In this document: positions 21,835 to 33,056 of the stretch, piece by piece
How positions within the stretch are numbered: the stretch's first letter is position 1
Layout: each line of letters starts with the position of its first letter
Source of the DNA: Odobenus rosmarus divergens
Taxonomy: Eukaryota > Chordata > Mammalia > Carnivora > Odobenidae
DNA: 64,000 nt
Direction: 5' to 3'
Assembly: GCF_000321225.1 (NCBI RefSeq)
Contig: NW_004451670.1
Location: forward strand, 272,077 to 336,076
Program-made: the position numbers and the translations under genes
Notes under the pieces: generated by a model
Databases searched by the model: none
The model's input: only the letters and a program-made list of their open reading frames with translations
What the model was told of the DNA's origin: nothing

Positions 21835-23092
21835 GTTTTCTTTGTGTTACTTTTATTGAGTTATAATTTATATATAATAAAATTCCCATATTTTAATGTA
21901 GTTTGATAAATATAAATAATTCTATATAGTTATGAAGCCATCACCAAATCAACAGTGCCAATACCCTAAAAAGTGTCTTCATTCCCCTTTGCATTGGTTA
22001 ATCCCCTCCTCTGAACTCTGGACCTGCACAATCACTGATCTCTTTCTATCAAAATAGTTTTTCCTTCAGAATTTCATAAACATGGAATCATGGAATATGG
22101 AGTCTTTCATGCTTGACTACTTTATTCACTTGTGGTTTCATATATTAATATGTTCCATTTCATTGCTAATTAGTATTCTGTGTTATGGAATTATAATTAT
22201 TTGCTTATATTCACCAGTTGATGGTCATTTAATTTTTTTCTGTTTTTTATCTTATGAATAGTGTTGATAGACATTCATATGGAAGCTTTTGTGTGAACAT
22301 ATATTTTGTTTTCTTTTTTCTCTTGGGTAAATACCTAAAAGTGGGATTGCAGGGCCATAGGATGTGTTAGGGTGGTTCTCCAAGAAAAAGATGCCTAAAT
22401 GGTGTTAAATAGACAGTATTAGTACTTGGCAAAATACCTGTGTGAAGGAAAAGAGGCAGAAAAGCAATATGGAGAGAGCTGTGAGAAATGTCTGAATGCA
22501 ACAGAAGTTTGCACCAACGTGAAGGAGAAGGGTGATAAGATTTGGTGCAGCCCAAATGTTTAACAAAGCCATTGGTGAGTGCTCAGCCAGTGTGTTAGCA
22601 GTGGGTATGCCTAGTAACCATGCCAGGCTCAGTTTAATACTCACTGCTGGGAGCAGCTGTAGCACAAACATGGTGGTGGAAATGAAAGCACCGAAGGAGG
22701 CATCTGGTCAATTTTGCTCTCGTCATTGGAGGGCTTAAGAAGTGCATTCTTATGGCTGACCCATGTGTGACATGGTATTACTATAGGTTTTCATTTGACT
22801 AGCGATATAAGAGGGCTCCAGTTAATTGCTCTACACTCTCATCCTGCCCCTTAGGTATGTTTGCCTTTTTAACTTTCTCCATTCTTATTGGTTTGTAGAG
22901 GTACCTGATTCTGGCTTTGATTTTCATTTCTCTGATTATTCCTTATGTTGAACACCTTTGCATATATTTCTTGGACAGTTGTATGTCTTCTTCTATTAAG
23001 TGTCTGGCCATTTTTTAATGGCATTCCTGTCATTGTTTTTGTAAGAATTCTTTGTATATTCTAGAAACAATCTATTGTCAGACAAATTTAAT
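21835..23092 (-). repeat. L1M 3' region, split by another element
   Basis: Antisense L1M: TACTTTTATTGAGTTATAAT, GAAGCCATCACCAAATCAAC, CATAAACATGGAATCATGGA, CTCTTGGGTAAATACCTAAA up to 22364. It resumes at 22854 with TGTTTGCCTTTTTAACTTTC, TGATTTTCATTTCTCTGATT and TTGTATATTCTAGAAACAAT. About 150 bases of expected L1 sequence are missing just after the junction. Confidence 0.82.
22365..22853. mobile_element. Probable unclassified solo LTR within L1M
   Basis: A block of about 490 bases that breaks the L1M. It begins TGTTAGGGTGGTTCTCC and ends CCCTTA, so TG...TA, possibly an eroded TG...CA. Flanks GGATG (22360-22364) and GGTATG (22854-22859) resemble a diverged target duplication. The orientation and family are not determined, and no internal genes are attached. 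Frames of 62 to 88 codons here overlap on both strands. Confidence 0.45.
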
Positions 23093-23452
23093 TGAATCAC
23101 TAAATACATATTTTTAGAATTTCTATCTTACCAATATCAATAAATGTAAAACTTTTTGAGTTTTAGACTATAAAGGAAAGTAAATCACAAGGCAAAAATG
23201 TGAGACCCACCAACTTAAGTTGATGTGATCCTTATACATGTGGTGAGAAGTTATAAGCTTCTGGAAATATTTTTTTAAAAATAGTTAATAGCATTTTTTT
23301 TTTTTGATACCTTGAATTGGGAATAGGAAAGAAAGAGGGTCTTAAAGGATGACTCCACAAATTTGGTCTGAGCCATGGAAAAGAAGGAGTGCATCTTCCT
23401 GGGAAGGGAGCTGGCAGAACAGGTGGGGTGATACGTGTGTGAGGAGCAGTGT

Positions 23453-23623
23453 TGTTTTTTTTTTTAATTTTTTATTGTTATGTTAATTACCATACATTAC
23501 ATCATTGTTCTTGATGTAGTGTTCCATGATTCATTGTTTGTGCATAACACCCAGTGCTCCACGCAGAATGTGCCCTCTTTAATACCCATCACCAGGCTAA
23601 CCCATCCCCCAACCCTCCTCCCA
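23453..23623 (-). repeat. Carnivore L1 3' end (lineage B)
   Basis: Poly(T), then CATACATTACATCATTGTTC, TTGATGTAGTGTTCCATGAT, ATAACACCCAGTGCTCCACG, TTTAATACCCATCACCAGGC. Short matching flanks AGTGTTG on either side. A 5'-truncated L1 tail of about 170 bases. Confidence 0.8.
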
Positions 23624-23877
23624 AGTGTTGGTTTTTGACATGCTAAATTTAAGACAAATATTTGATATCCAAGTGGGGTAATTTCAGTATACACTTGGAT
23701 ATAATAGTCTGAAATTCAGGAAAATAAGTTATACTGACTTATAAATTTGAAAGTTGTCAACATACTGGTATTTAAATACAGAGCAACTTCATTCATCTTG
23801 GGGAAGATGTAGTTGAAATCCATAAGCACAGAAATACAGTTCCCCCTCTTCACACCGTGGATTATTGTTTACATGTG

Positions 23878-23911
23878 CTTTATCTACAACATTCCAGTGT
23901 TGTAGATAAAG
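23878..23911. other. Perfect 14-bp inverted repeat (hairpin)
   Basis: CTTTATCTACAACA (23878-23891) and its exact reverse complement TGTTGTAGATAAAG (23898-23911) are separated by the 6-base loop TTCCAG. No repeat family was recognised around it. Origin unknown: a de novo palindrome, a MITE remnant or a structured RNA are all possible. Confidence 0.85.
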
Positions 23912-24159
23912 TCTCTCTCTTTCTCTGTCCCTCTCTCAGATGCCATTAGTAGGCAATTATGAAAGACTTTCTTAGAAACAGAAAATCCATTCTTCTATCA
24001 CGATAACTCTTTGGAAATGTAACTATTGGAAGTGAGAGTCAAATTTATTTTCATTTTTCCACAAGCATCAAGTTCTGTTTTTCTGGCTTCTAGGTTCTAG
24101 GGCATATCACAGAGCTGGATCAAACTTGTGGGTAAACTCAGTCTTAGATTTTTATCAAA

Positions 24160-24560
24160 ATAAGGTCATCAAAAAAAATGAAATCTTGCCATTTGCAATG
24201 ACGTGGATGGAACTAGAGGGTATTATGCTAAGCGAAATAAGTCAATTAGGGAAAGATAATTATCATATGATCTCACTGATAAGTGAATTTAAGAAACAAG
24301 CAAAGGATCAGAGGGGAAGAGAGGAAAAAACAAACAAGACAAAACCAGAGAGGAGACAAACCATAAAAGACTCTTAATCTTAGGAAACAAACTGAGGGTT
24401 GCTGGAGATGGGGGGTGGGGAGATGGGGTAACTGCGTGATGGACATTGGGGAGGCTATGTGTTGTAATGAGCACTGGGTATTATATAAGACTGATGAATC
24501 ACAGACCTGTACCCCTGAGACAAATAATACATTTTATGTTAAGAAAAAAATAAAAAGTAA
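24160..24560 (+). repeat. Carnivore L1 3' end (5'-truncated)
   Basis: TTGCCATTTGCAATGACGTG, GATGGAACTAGAGGGTATTA, TATCATATGATCTCACTGAT, CATAAAAGACTCTTAATCTT, GAGCACTGGGTATTATATAA, ATGAATCACAGACCTGTACC, then an A-rich end. This is the standard 3' end of recent carnivore L1s. TAAGGTCAT / TAAGGTAAT flanks suggest a target duplication. The 83-codon frame at 24126-24377 is L1-derived, not a gene. Confidence 0.88.
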
Positions 24561-24564
24561 GGTA

Positions 24565-24665
24565 ATTATATATGCATATATATATATCCACACATATACA
24601 ACATATATAAACATATGTATTTATCATATATGCATGCACACACTATATATATTTATATAAACATT
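24565..24665. repeat. AT-rich microsatellite
   Basis: Alternating TATATGCATATATATATATC- and ACATATATAAACATATG-type sequence directly behind the L1 tail. Confidence 0.8.
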
Positions 24666-25444
24666 TTATATATAGGTTTGATTTTTTTTAATGTAGCTGG
24701 TTAGCCACTGAAAGTTCTGATTTATGTGGAAACGTTTTTATGAAAAGAGGGAAACATTCTCTTTCTCTCTGCTCCAGTCTTTCTGTATAAATATACTTTT
24801 AATTATTCCAGGCATGAAATTTAAGGTTTTTAAAGACGTCTAAAGAAACACTTTTAAAACCCCTCCTAATGTTTAATGAAGTTCATTTTCTGCAGTCTTT
24901 AGACTTTGATTTAAGCTAATTTTCTCTTATTCTCTCAAATACTATCAATAATGTTAAAACAGTTATTAACAAATACATAATTATATTTAATAACTTAAAA
25001 ATTGTACGTTTTTTTCATTTCTTATCTGGGCTGAACAGCTCTATTTTTTTATTAGTCTTCATAAGTGTGATTCTAAGATAAGGCTTTCTTCAGTGTCTCC
25101 TTGAAACCTATCCATCTTCCTTAGTCTCTCTTTGTCTATAAAGCTTACAATTGCAGGGCTGCTATCTGCTGAGCCCAAAGAAATTGCATTTCTCCTACAG
25201 CAATAGGGATTCTTTACAATGCAATTTTCTGCTCATTGTAATTCACGAGGAATTCTGTAAGTTTAAAACACTTAACGATGTCCTTTTGGAAATATGCAAG
25301 ATTAGCACTATTGTAAGAGCTTCAGAATTTTTAAAAAATAATTAGCATGAAATAAAACTCATACTTAGCCAGGCTGCTTTTTCATGAAAAGTCATTCTCC
25401 CATTTCCGTCCTAGACTCAAACCATGAGGTGTTTTTGTTCTTAA
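24666..25444. other. Unclassified AT-rich sequence
   Basis: Nothing recognised. No gene or repeat call. Confidence 0.4.
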
Positions 25445-26640
25445 AGCAGAGTGGATGGATTAAAGATTTAAATGTGAGAAAAACCTGAAACTGTAAAAAT
25501 CCTGGAAGAAAATATAGAGAAAACGTTTCTTGACATTTGTCTCATCAATGATTTCTTGGACATGCCATGGAAAGCATAAGCCACAAAAGCAAATATAGAC
25601 AAGTGGGATGACTTCAAACTAAAAAGCTTCTGCATAGAAAAGAAAACAATTGACAAAGTGAAGAGGCAACCTACAGAATGAGAGAGAATATTTGTAAGCC
25701 ATATATCAGATAAGGGGTTAACATCAAAACAACTTACTTACTTTTTGCTACTTACAACTCAGTAGCAATTAAAAAATGGGCAAAGTACTTGAACAGACAT
25801 TTCTCTGAAGAAAAGCCACAAATGGCCAACAGATATATGAAAAGATAATCAATGTCACTTATCATCAGAGACATAAAAATCTAAGCCACAATGATCTATC
25901 ACCTCACAACTGTTAGAATAGCTATCATCAGGAAGACAAAAGATAAAAGCATTGGTGAGGATGTGGAGAAATTGGACTCCTACACTGTTCGCAGGAATGT
26001 AAAATGATGTAGCCACTATCAGAGAGCTTCCTCAAAAGATTAACAGTACAATTACCATATGATCTAGCAATTCCACAGCTGGGTATATACCCCCAAAGAA
26101 TGGAAATCATGATCTTGGAGAGTTATCTCCACTCCGTCGTTCATTGCAGCATTATTCAAAATGGCCCTGTTATAATTAACCCAAGTGCTCACTGACAGGA
26201 GAGTAGATAAGGGAAATATGGTGTATACACACCATGGAATATTATTCAGCCTTTGAAGATAAGGAAATCTTGGTACTTGAGACAACACAGATGAACCTGG
26301 GGGACATTTCAGTAAATGAAATAAGCCAGTCACAGAAAGACAAATAATGCATGATTCCACTTTTATGAGGTACTTAAAATAGTCAAACTCATGGAAACCA
26401 AGAATAGGTTGGTGGTTATTACGAGGGGGTAAGGAGTAGGGGAAATGAGGAGTTGTGTTTCAGTGGGTATCAAGTTTTGGTTATACAAGATGAATTAGTT
26501 CTAGAGATCTACTGTATAGCATAGCACCTTCAGTGAAAAATACTGTATTGTGCACTTCAAATTTTGTGAAGAGGGTAGATCTCATGTTAAGTGTTTTAAC
26601 CACAAAAACAAATAAGCAAACAAAAACCCCCAAAGACACA
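25445..26640 (+). repeat. L1M relic: end of ORF2 and 3' UTR
   Basis: Sense L1: GATTAAAGATTTAAATGTGA, GATGACTTCAAACTAAAAAG, ATTTCTCTGAAGAAAAGCCA, GGATGTGGAGAAATTGGACT, TTCCACAGCTGGGTATATAC, CACCATGGAATATTATTCAG, ATGATTCCACTTTTATGAGG, GTGCACTTCAAATTTTGTGA. Many stops and indels, hence non-functional. About 1.2 kb, the best-preserved sense L1M of the window. Confidence 0.9.
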
Positions 26641-26764
26641 CGAGGAAGCTTTTGGCAGTGATGGACATGATTTCATGTGCATGTGTCCAAACCAGTCAAA
26701 TTATACACATTAAATATGTGATATTTTTGTGTATCAATTAAACTTCAATAAAAATTTACTAACA

Positions 26765-26932
26765 GGGGCACCTGGGTGGCTCGGTTAAGCGTCTGACTTG
26801 TGATTGTGGCTCAGTCATGATCTCAGAGTTGTGAGATCGAGCCTTGCATTGGCTCTGTGCTGGGCATGGAGCCTGCTTAAGATTCTCTGTCTCTCTCTCT
26901 CCCTCTGCCCCTCCCCATCCTCTAAAAAAAAA
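26765..26932 (+). repeat. Can-SINE, older subfamily
   Basis: GGGGCACCTGGGTGGCTCGG, then GTCATGATCTCAGAGTTGTG, AGATCGAGCCTTGCATTGGC, GGAGCCTGCTTAAGATTCTC. The GTTGTGAGATCGAG and CTTAAGATTCTC wording marks an older subfamily than the TCCTGGGATCGAG copies. Flanks TTTACTAACA and TTTACTAGCA. Confidence 0.92.
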
Positions 26933-26944
26933 GTTTACTAGCAA

Positions 26945-29039
26945 CAACACACACAAAAGCAGACTGTCCACATACACAATTCACATTGCATTCCTACAAA
27001 GCCACATCTTCCTTCTCAGCTCGAAGACTCTTCAGGCTGACTGTGCTGTATCCATGCCATATTGGGCCCCCAGAAGACAAGATAGCACCCTGATACCATC
27101 CCAAGTTGGGGTCTGTATATGTGGTATAAGTCTCCTTGCCTAGACCTTCCTTAAAGAAAATACCTATAGCCCACCTCCAGTCAATGCAATCCAGTTGAGA
27201 TCTAGATGATGATTTAAATGCCTGTTAATTTTTATTCACCATTTAGGTTTTATTTTTCTGCTGAAATATTGTTGAAGAAAATGATTGGCTCCCCAAACTA
27301 GCCTAGAAGAGTAGTTACCATGTAACATACCCTTTTCAATCATGATGACAGAATACCAGCTTGCATGACCCACATAGCTGCAGAATAAAAAGAACTTGCA
27401 TCAAGGGTTATTAAATCCATAAATGGCCTGAGAATTTGGAGCTCTCTTAAATTTTCCTCCACGCCAAGGCTACTTTTACAATACCACGACGTGATCTCCT
27501 AATGTAATGCTTCTAGATGAAGAATGGATTCTTCTCTCAAGCCAGTTAGTCTTGTAATAAGTGCTAAATTGCCCTTATACTGTAAACCCATCCCAAGACC
27601 AAAAAAATTCAAATGTTTAAATGTGATTTAGGCTAAGCTTTCAAACTTCTCCCTTTAATGAGAACATATGCAGATACAAATTTTCTGCAAATCTTTAAAG
27701 AAAAGCATACATAAAATGTACAGAAGTGACTGCTAACAGGTGGGGAGGCACCCAGATGCACCTACATATTCATAATATCGTGTCTTGGATTTGTTCCTAT
27801 TCAATCCCACTGCATTTTATAACTTTTTTGGGGCGGAGGGGGAGGGCATCTCGAACTGCTACCAAGAAGGGTTTCATAAGCAGTTTGATGTTGTTAAATG
27901 GTTGTTATTCCTAGCAACATCCAGCCCTTTTGTTTCAAGAATCTCATTGTTGTTGTTTTTCTTTCTCATGGGGACCCTAATACTTCAGTGCCCCAGGCAC
28001 TGGAAAAAATAAAGCCTGATGCTTGGCTTTGTTTACTTACAATTTCAGTTAATTAAAAAAAAAAAAGCAAGTGGAGGAGTGGAATCCTTTATGTTAATGG
28101 TCAGACTAATTATTTGACTCAACAATTCAATGGACATTTGCGGGTGAGGCTTCCAGAGACGTGAGCAGCTGTGAAAGGTTCCAAATGGGAAAGGCCAAGT
28201 GGAGAATATTCTCCCTTGGGGAGCTTTGGAATTTGCAAACTGGGACAGTTGAGTCCGAGAGCGTGAACTTACTGAAGGCTCTTCTCTGGTCTTCCACGCG
28301 GGTGGGAGCACTGCTCAAGCATTAGCTGACCACGACGGACGCCTTCGATGGTCAGGCTCAAGCATGGGACCCCATGCGCAAAGACCCCTCAGTGCACAGA
28401 CAACACTGCTGGAGTGAAATGTAAAATATCAAGCCAGCTGCAGCAAAAAAAAAAAAAAAAGTCTTAGGTAAATTTTCAATAATAACAAGCAGGTCTTTAA
28501 AATATTACAATATATATATATTTTTTAGTTAACTTAAAATACCTTTTTTTCCTAAAATGTGTTTCGTGAATACTGTGTACTCTCTTACCCAGAGCATGTC
28601 CGGACTTTTTTCACTTTCTTGGCTTTCTGATATTTTACCCCTAGAGAGATTTGTACAAACTTTTGTAATAAAAATAATCAATCAATTGTGGCCAAGGCAG
28701 TTATAGAACATGGAGGAGATCAATCAAAACTTAGTGGTGGTGAATACTGATGTGTGTGTGTGAGTGTGTGTTTTGTGCATGCACACAAGCATGTTAATTA
28801 GCAAAATGTCTCTAAAGCTCAATGAGAAAGTGAAATGAATGCCTTCTTACGTTGGTGTGTTCCAAGGACAGGAAAGTATTTTCCCACACCCAAACCCAAC
28901 AGCCTACCTGCCTCAGTATCTGTATCTAGATCCATATCTGCCTTTTTGCTGGTACGATAGAAGGGCTCCTGCTCTCATCGTTAGCAAATTACTGCTTCTG
29001 AGATCTGAATTCCATCTTATCCCACTTTCTCAAGAACAT
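26945..29039. other. Unclassified sequence
   Basis: About 2.1 kb without a recognised repeat family. Notable points: an AATAAA (about 28007) followed by A12 near 28056-28067, an A16 run near 28445, a TG run at 28751-28770, and a CpG-retaining segment at about 28135-28390. No gene supported. Confidence 0.45.
28751..28770. repeat. Short (TG)n run
   Basis: TGTGTGTGTGTGAGTGTGTG: nine TG units and one GA interruption. Confidence 0.85.
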
Positions 29040-30480
29040 TTCCATCTTTCTTTTCCTTCTCTTGGAACCTTACTATCCACATGTAAAACATGCACTAACG
29101 TCTACTGTATTAAAACTGCCCACGACCCCACATCTCTCTCAACTCCTAACTCATGTCTCTGCTCCCCTTACTGGAAAGTTTGTCTACACGGGCTGTGCCC
29201 GTTTGCTTCTTTCAACTCTCTCTCTCTGCCTCTCAGATCTGGTTCCTGACCTTTGCGTTTCGCAGACACCCTGTCATCAGACACATGATTTCCCTTCCCT
29301 TCCCCGATGCCCACACCATGGTCCCTTGGGATTTGACATTTCTCCTGTGCCAGACTCAGCATCTTCTACCTGGCCAGTTCCTCCTTGAAATATTTTTCCT
29401 TTGGAGAGAAGCATTACATTTTACTGTGTTTCTTTTCCTTTAGAATTTTCTCCAGTATATTCCTTTTGGTCTCTTTGGAGACTTTCATCAAAACAGTCTC
29501 ATCAAACTCTAAACATTAGAGTCTCCCCTACTTTTTCCTGAGACTTTTCCTCTTTTCTACCTTTTTTTTTCTTTAACCCAAGTGAGAGCATCAAGCTGCC
29601 TGGCTTTAAAGACTATGAGCCTATGTGCTAAATATTCCCAAAATATCTACTTGGCATTTCCACTTCAGTGTAAAAAAGGAGTCTCACATTTAATCTATCC
29701 AAAACAGAACTCTCGGTGTCTCCTACTCTGAACCCTTGGACCCCCTTCTGCTCCAGGCATCCCCCATTTTCATGTGTCAGCACTATTCAGCTCACGCCCA
29801 AAACATGAATTTCTCCCTTCTTTCCCATATCCCTTCCAGCCAGCTGAGCCAGGATTTTACCCCATTTTCTCTGCCACCACCATAGTCAAAGCTGCCATGT
29901 TCCTCCTCAAGGACTGTCACGTTAGTACCTTTGCACGTGGTCTCTCTGCCTCCATTCCTGCACGTTATAAACAATTCTCCACATAGCAACCTGTAGACTT
30001 TGCTCCTTAAAAGTTTCCTGGAGGGGCGCCTGGGGGGCTCAGTCATTAAGCGTCTGCCTTTGGCTCAGGTCACGATCCCAGGATCCTGGGATCGAGTCCC
30101 GCATCGGGCTCCCGGCTCTACAGGAAGCCTGCTTCTCCCTCTGCCCCTCCCCCTGCTTGTGTTCCTGCTCTCGCTGTCTCTCTCTGTCAAATAAATAAAT
30201 GAAATCTTAAAAAAAAAAAGTTTCCTGGAAACCTAAACTCCTTTCCTAGACTCTGTTGTCACAATCTTGTTCTCTCCTTGCTGTTCTTTATACTCCAGCC
30301 ACCCCTGGATATCTTCTCATTCCTCAAAGAAACTAACTTTTCTTTTTCTTCCGAGATTTTGCACTTGCTCTCATCGGCATTCTTTGCCCCAGATCTTTTC
30401 ATGATCTAGTATTCTAATAGATCTCGGCTCCGCTTTCATCTCTGGGTCCTGTGCAATCCTTTGCTTCAGGTAGGGATGTG
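29040..30480 (+). repeat. Long L2 LINE relic including ORF2 region
   Basis: Order and wording of L2 ORF2 to 3' region: TCCTTGAAATATTTTTCCTT, CTCTAAACATTAGAGTCTCC, CCTGAGACTTTTCCTCTTTT, GCCTGGCTTTAAAGACTATG, GGCATTTCCACTTCAGTGT, CTATCCAAAACAGAACTCTC, GCCACCACCATAGTCAAAGC, then after the SINE at 30023-30215 TACTCCAGCCACCCCTGGAT and ATTTTGCACTTGCTCTCATC. Frames up to 136 codons here are chance frames in the pyrimidine-rich strand. It is unusually long for an L2 copy, but has many lesions. Confidence 0.75.
30023..30215 (+). repeat. Can-SINE inside L2
   Basis: GGGGCGCCTGGGGGGCTCAG head, CCCAGGATCCTGGGATCGAG body, AAATAAATAAATGAAATCTT tail. The perfect 14-bp duplication AAAAGTTTCCTGGA lies at 30009-30022 and 30216-30229. 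A young insertion. Confidence 0.96.
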
Positions 30481-31279
30481 GCTTCTCTTTGACAACCTAG
30501 ATTCTACAGGACAAGTCATTCTGACCTGCAAACACCTGACAGACAGTGGCAGAAAGCCAGGATCACCATAATCAAAACGACCTTTCAGAAGACGGAATAT
30601 GCAGGTCACACATCAGTCACAGCATCTGTCAAATCTCACTGGACTGATATCTGGAGGACTCCCTGCCCCATTAGCCCGTCTATGCTCTTCATCAAAACTC
30701 CTTTGTTATTGCTGCTTGTGGTTCCGGCTGCGTGTGCCAGCTGATTCTTCTTCGCCCATCACTTCACTTAGCCCACAGCATTCGAGGGCACTCCTGAGGG
30801 TATTGTTTTGGGGACCTGATTGCCTTTGAGTCCTCTTGGTTTGGGTTTATGGATTTGGGGATTATTTTAGGGATTAAGAGCCACAAGCAGTCACAAATCA
30901 GGCTTGGAGTTGCTTTGGCAAAACTCCTTCAAGAATTTATCAAGCTTTGGTCTGATTGGTTTCAGCCCATTTCGGATGCAATTAATTATAACAAAAGATC
31001 TTTACTAGACCTAATCACCTAATCACTAGACCTTAAACTTGGCTTCTGAGCTCAGTTTTGTATCTGTCTCTCTCTCTCTCAAAGCTAAACTTGTTACTGA
31101 TTGGGTAATTAAAACAATGGGTTTGAATGGAAAGACAACACCCTTAATCTGCATTTTCCCAGTAAACAAGCTTTCCGCTCCTCCTTCCTGTGACCGCTTT
31201 ATAGCCTACTTTAATGTGGTGACTAAAACAGATTTTTTTTCTTATAATGTTCCAAGTTGTATGAACCTCAATCAACCTA
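30481..31279. other. Unclassified sequence
   Basis: Nothing recognised in about 800 bases. GGATGCAATTAATTATAAC (30975-30993) is a homeodomain-type AT motif. There is a short CT run near 31070. Confidence 0.4.
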
Positions 31280-31430
31280 TATGATTATAGGTTATAGTCC
31301 ATTGAAGGTAAATGTCATGTGAGTGGGAAATTTTTCTCTGGTTTGTTTATTGTTTTATGCCAATTGCTTAGAATTATGCCTGATATAAAGGAGATATGCA
31401 ATATACATATGTTGAATAAATGAATGAAAA
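31280..31430 (+). repeat. L2 LINE 3' end relic
   Basis: AGTCCATTGAAGGTAAATGT, TCTGGTTTGTTTATTG, AGAATTATGCCTGATATAAA and TATGTTGAATAAATGAATGA, the typical L2 terminus. Confidence 0.75.
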
Positions 31431-31799
31431 ATAAACAAAAATGTAATCTGTAATTTATTAAAATACATTACACAGGATATGGATATATTTATGTGTAACA
31501 ATGTTACAAAATATATGCTGGAATAACAAGCAGCAGCTTCGGGAGTGGTTACCACTATGCAAGATGGGAGAAGAAAGGATCTAGGGAGATGGAACTTTAG
31601 CTGTGTTTTATTATTTCCAATTTATTGAAAATTCCAATTTTCAAAGCTAGTATTTCAATTTACTAAAGATGCATTTAAATGAAACATGGAGAAATGTGAA
31701 CATAATAATATGTTATGTGTAGGTAGCTGGTTATTTCTTGTATCATTTGCTTTTTTTTTCCTGAGACAGTCCCAATGTAATCATTTTGAATCTGTGTTA

Positions 31800-31945
31800 T
31801 TGAGAGTTAATGGACAGAACTGTACCTATTTAAAGTGTACAACTTGATAAGTTTTGACTTATGATTGTACTTGTAAAACTATTACCGCAACCAAGATAAT
31901 GAACATTTACGTCAGCTGCAAAAGTTAGCTTGTGCCCTTTTTTAA
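31800..31945 (-). repeat. L1M 3' UTR fragment
   Basis: Antisense L1M: TTAAAGTGTACAACTTGATA, AGTTTTGACTTATG, CTATTACCGCAACCAAGATA, ATGAACATTTACGTCAGC, TTGTGCCCTTTTT. Confidence 0.75.
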
Positions 31946-33052
31946 ATGTCATTTTCTATAATGTTAAAATAATTTGAAGCAGCAAAAAAGGAAGTCATAG
32001 GTGTATGAAATTAAAGTGCTGGAAACGCACCTTGCTGAACATCTGCACCAAGTCAACAGCGACGAGCAGAGCTGCTCCCTCTTGCTGAGAACCTGAGCTG
32101 TGATGGAGGCTTTGATGGGCTGTGGGGATGAGGGTGTGGACGGTGAGAACTTACTGGATTACTTTCTTCACTTCCTTTAAACCTGTCACCATTTTCTTGC
32201 TTTTGATCTTCTGCCTCGTCTGCAAATGGGAGGGAGAGCTGTCCATCGATCACCCCATTTGGAGAAAATTACAGACTGGACACTCCATGCAAAACACTAC
32301 GCTCCCTATTCAGATCCTACTTTTCTGGATTTCGGCTTCATAAAATGTCATCTCTTTGTTTACCCTCTGAGGTGTTTTAGACATACATAATTTCTCCATT
32401 TGACATTTGCTTAGCTTGGTTTCTCCACGAGCAGAAGGTGAGCTGAGACAGGGATATTAGTAGGAAATGAGGCAGAGGGAAACCCAGAAGGAGAGAGCGC
32501 AAGCAGGTGCTGTTGAGCCCAGGTAGCAGGCTCCTACTAAGCCCCTACGAGAGCTCGCCCCCGCCCCACTCCTAGACACGCGCAATTGGTGGTGTGGCTG
32601 AAACGCTGTCCCAGGCATCTCACCCAAACTAATGGAAGTAGAGGACTAGGTTAGAGACCTGGACACATGCAGTGCACTTGAGCCAGGTCCTGTCTGCCTA
32701 CCGCAGGAGCGTGGCAGCAATGGCCAGTATAAACAGTTGCTCGGGCTATAAACATTGTCTAGCAAGAGTTTTAAGCTCCATGAAGAATATGGTTATATTT
32801 TATTTATTCCATAAACAAATACAGGTTGGACATTTCCTAAATGACGCTGTATATAGTTTTTATCATCTTCTAGAAACTAGTATGTTATTTTGCTTCAAAG
32901 GCACTCAGTGTTTAGATTATTCTAGCCAAAATCATTCCTTCTCACCTCACATGAAAATTATCATGTCTAGCTAATATAATTCTTCCTAATATGTGGTAAA
33001 ATATCTATTTATTAAAATATTCATTAATTAGATAGTTTGATTAATTGCAATT
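31946..33052. other. Unclassified sequence
   Basis: About 1.1 kb with no recognised family. The 32450-32720 part is more GC-rich and keeps several CpGs (CCCCCGCCCC, ACACGCGCAATT), with no gene evidence. A donor-like GACGGTGAGA at 32138 follows a 13-codon open stretch, but this is not enough for an exon. Confidence 0.4.
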
Positions 33053-33056
33053 ATAT

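Noticed and set aside
24126..24377. 83-codon plus frame with a plausible protein appearance
   Set aside because: It is the translation of a recent carnivore L1 3' end.
28839..29443. Cluster of 96-136 codon plus-strand frames
   Set aside because: Pyrimidine-rich strand of an L2 relic and its flank, with three overlapping frames open at once, as expected by chance.
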